A stretch of DNA of 64,000 nucleotides, from NCBI RefSeq assembly GCF_002843425.1, contig NZ_NKXO01000002.1, forward strand, positions 45,846 to 109,845, read 5' to 3'. Positions 7,072 through 14,162 of this stretch are shown here, in pieces. The notes under the pieces are model-generated. The model worked only from the letters and a program-made list of their open reading frames with translations. It made no database searches and had not been told where the DNA came from. A program made the position numbers and the translations under genes. Each line of letters opens with the position of its first letter. Within the stretch, counting starts at the first letter, position 1. This stretch comes from Raineya orbicola (GTDB taxonomy: Bacteria > Bacteroidota > Bacteroidia > Cytophagales > Thermonemataceae).

Positions 7072-7399
7072 TGAGTGTGTAACTAAGCGTTTGAAATCGG
7101 CTTTAGAAGGTTTAGAGGTACTTACAGTTGCAGAAATGAAATGGAATGGCGTTAAAAACGGTAAACTTCTTGCTTTGTGCGAAGAAAATAGCTTTGATAT
7201 ACTCCTGACTATTGATAAGAATATTGTTAATCAGCAAAATATTGAAAAATTTAATATTTCAATTGTCGTTTTTAATAGTAGTTCAAGCAAGTTAGAAGAG
7301 TTAGAAGTATTTATTCCTGCATTTAAGGCAAATCTTAATCATTTTGAAAAAAGAATTGCATATGTAATTGATAAACAGGATATTCAAAAGAAAATCTAA
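7055..7399 (+). CDS. DUF5615 PIN-like putative toxin
   Basis: A 114-residue protein beginning RILLDECVTKRL, the first acidic motif of the PIN-like DUF5615 fold, with a second acidic site at ILLTIDKNI. These acidic residues would bind metal for RNA cleavage. It overlaps the DUF433 gene by 17 bp, the tight coupling expected of a toxin-antitoxin pair. Toxicity is inferred from family membership and has not been shown for this pair. Confidence 0.85.
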   Translation: MRILLDECVTKRLKSALEGLEVLTVAEMKWNGVKNGKLLALCEENSFDILLTIDKNIVNQQNIEKFNISIVVFNSSSSKLEELEVFIPAFKANLNHFEKRIAYVIDKQDIQKKI

Positions 7400-7480
7400 A
7401 AAGCTACTTTATCTCTCAAACTTTCTTATCTTTTATGTATTTTTGCCTTCTAAAATTACTTAGTCAAGAAAACCTTTTCT

Positions 7481-9322
7481 ATGTGTGGTATAGCGGGTTT
7501 TCTCTGTTTTGAGAAAACATTAGACCGAAGCCTTCTGCAAGCAATGACAGCCCAGCTCGCTCATCGCGGTCCTGATGCAGAAGGTTTTTTTCAAGATGAA
7601 TTTTGTGGCTTGGGGCATCGCCGATTAAGCATTCTTGACCTTTCGGAGCAAGCCAATCAGCCGTTTTTTTCACAAGACGGCAGATATGTGGTAGTATTTA
7701 ACGGCGAAATCTATAATTTCCGTGAAGTTGCCGAAAAATTACAAATCAAGCCTCGTACTACTTCCGATACCGAAATTTTAGTGGAAGCCTTTGCCCAAAA
7801 AGGTACGGCTTGCGTGCAGATGTTCAATGGAATGTTTGCCTTTGCTATCTACGATACACACAAAAAAGAATTACACTTGTGCCGTGATAGAATTGGCAAA
7901 AAGCCGCTTTATTACTTTTGGAATGGGCATTATTTCGCCTTTGCCTCCGAACTAAAATCTTTGATGGTTTTGCCTTTCATTAAAAAGGACTTGAATTACC
8001 TTGCCATTGAGGATTTTCTGCATTTGGGCTATATTCCTCGCCCACATACTATTTATGAAGATGTTTTCAAGATGTTTTCGGGCTATTGGCTGAAAGTTTC
8101 TCGTAAGGGTGTGGAGGAAAATATGTATTGGGATATTCAAGCCTGCCTGAAACAACATAAAATAACTGACGAAAATGAAGCCGAAAAACAATTAGAAGCA
8201 CTATTGCAAAGCTCGGTTCGCTATCGCCTGATAAGTGATGTGCCTTTGGGAGTTTTTTTAAGCGGGGGAATAGATTCCAGTCTTGTGGCGTCAATGGCAC
8301 AGAAAGTAAGTAATGAAAAAATTAAAACTTTTTCTATCGGTTTTGAAAACGAAAAATACAATGAAGCTCCTTTTTCCCGAAAAGTTGCCGAGCATCTCCA
8401 AACCGAACATCACGAACTAATACTCTCTATCCAAGAAGCCAAAAAACTCGTCCCTGAAATTATTGACGTGTATGATGAACCCTTTGCCGATAGCTCTGCT
8501 GTACCTACGATGCTGATTTCGGCTTTTGCAAAAAAATACGTGAGTGTGGCTTTGGCAGGTGATGGGGGTGATGAGCTTTTCCAAGGCTATGGAATGTATG
8601 ATTGGGCTGAGCGTCTTAAAAATCCATTTCTAAAACCTTGGCGTTTTATGATTGCCGAGATTTTAAGCCTGAAAAAAAGTGTTTCTTTTCAGAAAGGGGT
8701 GCAAATGTTTCGCTATCCCAAAGGAAAGCACTTGGCAAGCCATATTTTTTCGCAAGAGCAGTTTTTGTTTTCACAAAAAGAAGTTGAAAGTCTCATTACT
8801 TTTCCTGTTACCAGTTCCGAGCCTTTGCTTTCTACGCAGTTTGGCGTGATGAAATGCCCTCCTCGTGAGCAACAAGCCCTTTTTGATTTGCAATACTATC
8901 TGCAAGATGATTTGCTCGTGAAAGTTGATAGAGCCTCTATGCGTTACGCTTTGGAAGTTCGCTCTCCGCTTTTAGATTATAGAGTTGTGGAATTTGCTCT
9001 TAATTTAGATACTTCACTCAAATATCAGAACAAAACCACCAAGTATTTACTTAAAAAAATTCTTTATCGCTACGTTCCTGCGGAGTATTTCAGGCGTCCT
9101 AAATGGGGCTTTGCTATTCCGCTAATGCAATGGCTTAAAACAGATTTACGTTATCTGATTGATGAGTTTTTGAACCATAAAATCGTTACCCATTACGACC
9201 TCGTAAAATACGAAAAAGTAAAAGAGTTGAAAGAAAAATTTCTGAAAGGAAATGATTTTTTCTACAATCGCTTGTGGGTGCTGATTGTTTTACATCAATT
9301 TCTGAAAAAAAATTTTGATTAG
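7481..9322 (+). CDS. asnB: Asparagine synthase (glutamine-hydrolysing)
   Basis: 613 residues. The N-terminal Ntn glutaminase domain starts MCGIAGFL with nucleophile Cys2 after Met removal, and the C-terminal synthetase domain has the PP-loop SGGIDSS at about residues 260-266 and GDGGDELFQGY near 365. It converts aspartate, ATP and glutamine to asparagine. This size and sequence type is also used for amide transfer in surface-polysaccharide clusters, and glycosyltransferases lie nearby, so a glycan role is possible. It is followed two bases later by hemB. A weak TATTTTTG box at 7438-7445 may be its promoter. Confidence 0.9.
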   Translation: MCGIAGFLCFEKTLDRSLLQAMTAQLAHRGPDAEGFFQDEFCGLGHRRLSILDLSEQANQPFFSQDGRYVVVFNGEIYNFREVAEKLQIKPRTTSDTEILVEAFAQKGTACVQMFNGMFAFAIYDTHKKELHLCRDRIGKKPLYYFWNGHYFAFASELKSLMVLPFIKKDLNYLAIEDFLHLGYIPRPHTIYEDVFKMFSGYWLKVSRKGVEENMYWDIQACLKQHKITDENEAEKQLEALLQSSVRYRLISDVPLGVFLSGGIDSSLVASMAQKVSNEKIKTFSIGFENEKYNEAPFSRKVAEHLQTEHHELILSIQEAKKLVPEIIDVYDEPFADSSAVPTMLISAFAKKYVSVALAGDGGDELFQGYGMYDWAERLKNPFLKPWRFMIAEILSLKKSVSFQKGVQMFRYPKGKHLASHIFSQEQFLFSQKEVESLITFPVTSSEPLLSTQFGVMKCPPREQQALFDLQYYLQDDLLVKVDRASMRYALEVRSPLLDYRVVEFALNLDTSLKYQNKTTKYLLKKILYRYVPAEYFRRPKWGFAIPLMQWLKTDLRYLIDEFLNHKIVTHYDLVKYEKVKELKEKFLKGNDFFYNRLWVLIVLHQFLKKNFD

Positions 9323-9324
9323 CT

Positions 9325-10302
9325 ATGCAAGAATTTCTACAACGCCGTCCTCGTCGTAATCGTAAAAATGAAGTTATCAGAAACCTCACACAAGAAACTT
9401 GGCTTTCTAAAAATGATTTGATTTTTCCACTTTTTGTGTGCGAAGGAGAAAATCAAAAAATATCCATACCTTCAATGCCCGGTATTTTTCGTTATTCTTT
9501 GGATTTGCTTTTGGCAGAAATAGAAACTTGTGTAAAATTAGGCATTAAGGCTTTTGCTCCTTTTCCGCAAATTCCTGAAAATAAAAAAGATACAACAGGT
9601 TCGCAAAGTTACAATCCCGAGGGTTTGTATCCGAAAGTAATCAGAACTATTAAGCAAAACTTTCCCGATGTAATGCTTTTTACAGACGTTGCCTTAGACC
9701 CTTATAGCTCTGACGGACACGACGGCATTGTGCGAAACGGCGAAATTTTGAATGATGAAACCTTGGAAGTTTTAGTCAAAATGGCACTTGTGCAAGCCCA
9801 AGCAGGTAGCGACTGCATCGCCCCTTCGGATATGATGGACGGCAGAGTGGGCTATTTGCGAAAAGTTTTAGACCAAAACGGCTTTACCAATGTATCTATT
9901 CTTGCCTATACGGCTAAATATGCAAGTGCTTTTTACGGACCTTTTCGCGATGCCTTGGAATCTGCTCCTAAATTTGGCGATAAAAAAACCTATCAAATGA
10001 ACCCCGCCAATGTACGTGAAGCCTTATTAGAAGCAGAATTAGATGTAGCCGAAGGGGCGGATATCATTATGGTAAAACCCGCTTTGGCTTATTTAGATGT
10101 AATTCGTTTGCTCAAAGATAATTTTCCTGTTCCTATTGCCGCCTACAACGTAAGTGGCGAGTATGCTATGCTCAAAGCCTCTATTGAAAAAGGTTGGCTC
10201 AATGAAAAAGTAATTTTGGAAAGTCTTTTGAGTATCAAAAGAGCGGGTGCAGATATAATTCTTACTTACTTTGCCAAAGAAGTAGCGGAAAAGATTTCTT
10301 GA
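9325..10302 (+). CDS. hemB: Porphobilinogen synthase (5-aminolevulinate dehydratase)
   Basis: A 325-residue TIM-barrel enzyme joining two 5-aminolevulinate molecules in tetrapyrrole synthesis. The two Schiff-base lysines are visible in AYTAKYASAFYGPFRDA and IIMVKPALAYLD. The zinc-site cysteines of the Zn-type enzyme are absent: the segment reads DVALDPYSSDGHDG, the Asp-rich, magnesium-dependent version. Its end overlaps the convergent glycosyltransferase gene by 37 bp. Confidence 0.95.
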   Translation: MQEFLQRRPRRNRKNEVIRNLTQETWLSKNDLIFPLFVCEGENQKISIPSMPGIFRYSLDLLLAEIETCVKLGIKAFAPFPQIPENKKDTTGSQSYNPEGLYPKVIRTIKQNFPDVMLFTDVALDPYSSDGHDGIVRNGEILNDETLEVLVKMALVQAQAGSDCIAPSDMMDGRVGYLRKVLDQNGFTNVSILAYTAKYASAFYGPFRDALESAPKFGDKKTYQMNPANVREALLEAELDVAEGADIIMVKPALAYLDVIRLLKDNFPVPIAAYNVSGEYAMLKASIEKGWLNEKVILESLLSIKRAGADIILTYFAKEVAEKIS

Positions 10303-11291
10303 AAAGTCTTTCTGCCTTTCACAAAATAAGCCCAAACGATTGAAATTTTAGGTAAAGTAACTTTTTGAGGCAACTTTTGCTTTTGTTTTTTTGCAAAAAG
10401 CAGATAAGCATAAAAAGCCCAATGAGCCTTGATAATTGCCCATATATGTTTCCATTCGCCTTTTTTGAGAAAAAGCATTGCGGATAACCCGTCTAAAAAA
10501 AGGCGAATAAATACTTTGTAAAAACATTGAGGAAAAGGCAAATTTTTGGCTAAAACAATCAGATTATTACGATAATTGAGAAAAGTTTTGCGGGGGTTAC
10601 TTGCATTGAGCGTGCCTCCACCTACGTGAAAAACTTCACTTTCGGCAACGCAAAAAACTTTACCGCCTGTTCTTTGAACTCGCCAACAAAAGTCAATTTC
10701 CTCAAAGTGAGCAAATAAATTTTCATCAAAGCCCCCCAATTTGTGCCACCATTCAGCACGAACTACCATACAAGCTCCTGTTGCCCAAAAAATTTCACAA
10801 GGCTCATTATATTGCCCTTCATCTTTTTCGCAAGTATCAAAAATTCTGCCCCGACAAAAAGCATAACCCCATTTATCCAAAAAGCCCCCTGACGCACCTG
10901 CGTACTCAAAATAGGTTTTTTGGTAAAAAGACTTAATTTTCGGCTGAACGACAATAACCTCACTATTTTTTTCTAAAAAGTCTATCAAAGGCAAAAGCCA
11001 ATTTGAACTGACCTCAATATCTGAATTGAGTAGAACAAAGTATTTTGCTTCAATTTGTTTCAAAGCCTCGTTGTAACCTTTGCAAAAGCCCAAATTTTGC
11101 TCAAAACAAATTAGTTTGACCTGTGGAAAAGATAAGCGTAAAAAATCCACTGAATTATCAGTGGAAGCATTATCGGCAACAATTATTTGAGCCTCTGCGG
11201 AATGAGCAATGACCGAAGGTAAAAATTTTTCAAGCCAATGCTTGCCGTTGTAATTGAGAATTACGACAGCCGTTTGAGCCAAGCTATTCAT
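10266..11291 (-). CDS. Glycosyltransferase family 2
   Basis: A 341-residue GT-A fold protein. It shows VILNYNGKHWLE at the N-terminus, the nucleotide-binding ADNASTDNS, and the DxD-like NSDIEVS, then the rhamnosyl/galactofuranosyl-type FDENLFAHFEEIDFCWR. The C-terminal hundred residues are basic and hydrophobic, suggesting a membrane-associated end. It probably adds a sugar to a surface glycan. The start is the ATG at 11291, which shares one base with the stop of the upstream CoA-transferase gene (TGATG). Its 3' end overlaps hemB. Confidence 0.88.
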   Translation of the reverse strand: MNSLAQTAVVILNYNGKHWLEKFLPSVIAHSAEAQIIVADNASTDNSVDFLRLSFPQVKLICFEQNLGFCKGYNEALKQIEAKYFVLLNSDIEVSSNWLLPLIDFLEKNSEVIVVQPKIKSFYQKTYFEYAGASGGFLDKWGYAFCRGRIFDTCEKDEGQYNEPCEIFWATGACMVVRAEWWHKLGGFDENLFAHFEEIDFCWRVQRTGGKVFCVAESEVFHVGGGTLNASNPRKTFLNYRNNLIVLAKNLPFPQCFYKVFIRLFLDGLSAMLFLKKGEWKHIWAIIKAHWAFYAYLLFAKKQKQKLPQKVTLPKISIVWAYFVKGRKTFQEIFSATSLAK

Positions 11292-11950
11292 CAAACTGCA
11301 ATATCCTTCACTTCATCAGCAATTACAAGTTTGCCCAAAGTTGCTTTTTTGATATCCTCTATACTTACATCTGCGGCTTTTTCAATGAGTTTGAAACCTC
11401 CTTCGGGTAAAATTTCATAAACCCCAAGTTCGGTAACCACCTTTTTCACACAACGCACCCCTGTAAGCGGAAGCGTACATTTAGGCAAGAGTTTGGATTC
11501 GCCTGCTTTATTGACTTGTTGCATCGCTACAATGATATTTTTAGCCGCCGCCACCAAATCCATCGCTCCTCCCATACCTTTGACCATCTTACCGGGTATT
11601 TTCCAGTTGGCAATATCGCCATTTTCGCTTACTTCCATAGCTCCCAGGATAGTCAAATCAATGTGTTCGCCGCGTATCATAGCAAAACTATCGGCAGAGC
11701 TAAATAGCGAGGAGCCGGGTATCATTGTGATAGTTTGCTTACCTGCATTGATAAGGTCAGGGTCTACTTCGGCTTCCGTAGGAAAAGGACCTATTCCCAA
11801 CAAACCATTTTCTGACTGCAAAACTACATTCATACCTTCGGGAATGTAGTTGGCAACTAATGTGGGTATGCCGATACCCAAATTTACGTAATATCCGTCT
11901 TTCAATTCTTTGGCAATGCGTTTAGCAATTCCATTTCTATCCAAAGGCAT
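11291..11950 (-). CDS. scoB: 3-oxoacid CoA-transferase, subunit B
   Basis: A 219-residue beta subunit that moves CoA from succinyl-CoA to acetoacetate or related acids. The family motif with the CoA-carrying glutamate is SENGLLGIGP (Glu47), preceded by NLGIGIPTLVANY. Subunit A normally lies next to it and is required, but the neighbours here are a glycosyltransferase and an FHA protein, so the A gene must be elsewhere or the pair has been split. It is translationally coupled to the downstream glycosyltransferase. Confidence 0.9.
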   Translation of the reverse strand: MPLDRNGIAKRIAKELKDGYYVNLGIGIPTLVANYIPEGMNVVLQSENGLLGIGPFPTEAEVDPDLINAGKQTITMIPGSSLFSSADSFAMIRGEHIDLTILGAMEVSENGDIANWKIPGKMVKGMGGAMDLVAAAKNIIVAMQQVNKAGESKLLPKCTLPLTGVRCVKKVVTELGVYEILPEGGFKLIEKAADVSIEDIKKATLGKLVIADEVKDIAV

Positions 11951-11978
11951 ATGTATATGGGTTTTGAGTGGTCAGAAC

Positions 11979-12542
11979 TTACAGAGCTGTTCTAAATTTT
12001 AGGAGCGTTTGCCCGATACGAATAACATCGCCATCTTTCAAGTTTCCTTCTTCTACAAATTCCTCATTGATAAAAGTTCCATTCGTAGAAAGTTCATCTT
12101 TGAATTTGAAATCTCCCATTCGGTATAAAATGGTGAGATGTTTGCCCGACACTTGGCTATCAGGAATGACAATATCGCAAGCACTATCCGAACCTATGAT
12201 GTTTCGCCCTTCACGAAGTTTGAAATCTTGTCCCAGGGGGTCTAATGTATAAGAAACAAGCCAACCTACAAGTTTCCTGCCCGTACTTTGCGGCTGAACA
12301 TTTTGCGATTGTGGTGTAATTTCTTGCGAAGGTGTGCCTGTAAAAATGGCAGTTTTATTGAAATTAGCAATTTTTTCGTTTTGTACCAGCGTTTTATCTT
12401 CGTTGCCTTGCATTACTTTGGTCTTGTCGTTATTCATAATTTGTGTTTTATTGAAATCGGAGGCTTGCTGTGTGGGACAATACGGACAAGCAGAGTGAGT
12501 GTCTTCGTAATAATGCCCATTAGCACAAAGTACGTATCCCAT
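11979..12542 (-). CDS. FHA-domain protein with an N-terminal zinc-ribbon-like motif
   Basis: 187 residues. The first 25 carry CANGHYYEDTHSACPYCP, a Cys/His cluster that could bind zinc. A Thr/Asn/Gln-rich linker with repeated (N)KT motifs (FNKTQIM, DKTKVM, DKTLVQ, FNKTAIF) covers about residues 28-75. The C-terminal FHA domain (about 105-187) has GSDSACDIV, SGKHL and TNGTFIN, the loops that read phosphothreonine. The repeated Lys-Thr sites look like possible phosphorylation targets. No Ser/Thr kinase is seen in the window. Confidence 0.85.
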   Translation of the reverse strand: MGYVLCANGHYYEDTHSACPYCPTQQASDFNKTQIMNNDKTKVMQGNEDKTLVQNEKIANFNKTAIFTGTPSQEITPQSQNVQPQSTGRKLVGWLVSYTLDPLGQDFKLREGRNIIGSDSACDIVIPDSQVSGKHLTILYRMGDFKFKDELSTNGTFINEEFVEEGNLKDGDVIRIGQTLLKFRTAL

Positions 12543-12548
12543 AATCTT

Positions 12549-13106
12549 TTACATTTTGAAAATATCTTCTACATTCAATTGCAAATTTTGTAAAATTTTT
12601 GATTTTACCAAACCTTTTTCCATTGCATATTCTACAAGGTCGTAATCGTCGTTCTGATACACATATATTTCAAGCACTTGCATTTTGGGCTCTATAATCC
12701 AATACTCAGAAATTTGATGTTTTCTGTAAAGTTTCATTTTTTCGCCTCTATCATAACGAGCCGTTGAAGGTGATAAAATTTCTACAACTAAATCGGGAGT
12801 TCCTTCAATTCCTTTTTCGGTAATAATGTGCTTTCGGCTTTCTCTGACGAAAACCAAATCTGGAATCACTAAATTTTCATCATCTAAAATCACATCAACA
12901 GGGGCATAAATGACCATTCCTAATTTTTCTTTTTTGATGTACTGGCTCAAAAGCTCAAACAATTTCCCTGAAATAATCTGATGCAAAGGATTAGGAGCAG
13001 AACGTTTCACAATCGTACCATTCAGAAGTTCATAGATAAAGCCTTCCTCAAAATCATTTTTTTGAAGGAAATCAGCTACTTGGTATTTTTCTAAAACTAG
13101 CTGCAT
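12549..13106 (-). CDS. Uma2-family (DUF820) putative endonuclease, copy A
   Basis: A 185-residue PD-(D/E)XK-fold protein: E at YELLNGTIVKRSAP, then VIPDLVFV and GTPDLVVEILSPST with the acidic catalytic residues, then YDRGEKMKLY and EYWII. The family is common in cyanobacteria and Bacteroidota. A nuclease role is predicted from the fold; the biology is unknown. It forms a tandem pair with copy B two bases upstream, and a 74-bp stretch near their 5' ends is identical between them, which indicates a recent duplication or gene conversion. Confidence 0.85.
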   Translation of the reverse strand: MQLVLEKYQVADFLQKNDFEEGFIYELLNGTIVKRSAPNPLHQIISGKLFELLSQYIKKEKLGMVIYAPVDVILDDENLVIPDLVFVRESRKHIITEKGIEGTPDLVVEILSPSTARYDRGEKMKLYRKHQISEYWIIEPKMQVLEIYVYQNDDYDLVEYAMEKGLVKSKILQNLQLNVEDIFKM

Positions 13107-13108
13107 AG

Positions 13109-13660
13109 TTATTTAAAGATTTGCTCTACATCAAATTCTAAATCCTGCAAAACCTTTGATTTTACCAAACCTTTTTCAATTGCATATTCTGAAAGGTCGT
13201 AATCGCCATTTTGATACACATATATTTCAAGCACTTGCGTTTTAGGTTCTATAATCCAATACTCAGAAATTTGATGTTTTTTGTAAAGTTTCATTTTTTC
13301 GCCTCTATCATAACGAGCCGTTGAAGGTGATAAAATTTCTACGACTAAATCGGGAGTTCCTTCAATATGATTTTCTTTAAGGATATTTTTTCTGCTTTCA
13401 CGCACAAAAACCAAGTCTGGAACTACTAAATTTTCTTCATCTAAAAGTACATCAATAGGTGCGAAAAAGAACACCCCTAATTTCTTTTCGGTAAGATAAT
13501 TTTCAAGAAGAAAAACTAACTTACGTAGAATGTTTTGATGTTGCAAACTTGGAGCAGAACGTTTCACAATCGTACCATTCAGAAGTTCATAGATAAAGCC
13601 TTCCTCAAAATCATTTTTTTGAAGAAAATCGACTACTTGGTATTTTTCTAAAACCACCAT
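13109..13660 (-). CDS. Uma2-family (DUF820) putative endonuclease, copy B
   Basis: A 183-residue paralogue of copy A with the same motifs (VVPDLVFV, GTPDLVVEILSPST, YDRGEKMKLY). Residues 1-37 and about 95-160 are almost the same in the two copies, while residues 38-90, around the first part of the catalytic fold, have diverged strongly. It is first in the transcript and has a good promoter (TTG-N19-TATTTTTG, 13712-13683) overlapping the divergent promoter of the gene at 13749. Confidence 0.85.
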   Translation of the reverse strand: MVVLEKYQVVDFLQKNDFEEGFIYELLNGTIVKRSAPSLQHQNILRKLVFLLENYLTEKKLGVFFFAPIDVLLDEENLVVPDLVFVRESRKNILKENHIEGTPDLVVEILSPSTARYDRGEKMKLYKKHQISEYWIIEPKTQVLEIYVYQNGDYDLSEYAIEKGLVKSKVLQDLEFDVEQIFK

Positions 13661-13682
13661 TGTTTTTTTTAGTGCATTTTAG

Positions 13683-13712
13683 CAAAAATACAGAATTTTT
13701 GTTTATTGCCAA
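13683..13712 (-). promoter_or_regulatory. Promoter of the Uma2 pair
   Basis: On the minus strand TTG (13712-13710), a 19-bp spacer and TATTTTTG (13690-13683) match the consensus. It interleaves with the plus-strand promoter for 13749, so the two transcripts may interfere. Confidence 0.6.
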
Positions 13713-13729
13713 AGAAAATTTTAACTTTG
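13699..13729 (+). promoter_or_regulatory. Promoter of the 118-residue gene
   Basis: TTG (13699-13701), a 20-bp spacer and TAACTTTG (13722-13729) match the consensus exactly and lie 19 bp before the ATG at 13749. Confidence 0.65.
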
Positions 13730-13748
13730 CTTAAATTGCAACTATACT

Positions 13749-14105
13749 ATGAGTAGCGAAGATTTACAATTTGAATTTCGTTGGGGACAACTGCTGAACA
13801 AAATTGAAAAACTCTTGGGCAAACGTCCCAAAGACCTCAATGGTGTGCTTTTTCTGATTGGAGTTCAAGAGCTTGGCAAGGGCTTTCAAAATTTTACCAA
13901 AGAAGAAAAACAAGACCTAATACACATAGCTATCTGCCGACTGCTTTCAAAATTAGGTTTTTACGAATTGGAAGGTGTTGATGCCGAGGGCTGGCCTCAC
14001 TGGAAATTGCTTCAACCTCTACCACAATTTGACTTGCTGGAACAAGAAAAACTCTTGAAAATGCAAGCGTTGGAGTATTTTGAGGAAGAAAAAATTTTTA
14101 CATAA
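13749..14105 (+). CDS. Conserved hypothetical protein
   Basis: A 118-residue soluble, mostly helical, acidic protein with no signal peptide. A segment GVLFLIGVQELGKGFQNFTKEEKQDLIHIAICRLL and a C-terminal GWPHWKLLQPLPQFDLLEQEKLL suggest a compact helical fold. No named family is recognised. It has its own strong promoter and stands 57 bp before the HAMP-GAF-PAS sensor gene, on the same strand. Confidence 0.7.
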   Translation: MSSEDLQFEFRWGQLLNKIEKLLGKRPKDLNGVLFLIGVQELGKGFQNFTKEEKQDLIHIAICRLLSKLGFYELEGVDAEGWPHWKLLQPLPQFDLLEQEKLLKMQALEYFEEEKIFT

Positions 14106-14162
14106 ATTTGAAAAACTTACGGCTTTTTATGTATTTTTAAGGCACGCTAAACCCAAACACTT

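Noticed and set aside
11493..11849. 118-codon plus-strand frame opposite scoB
   Set aside because: It is antisense to a well-supported gene; the composition (Ser/Ile/Pro rich) is a mirror of the real codons.
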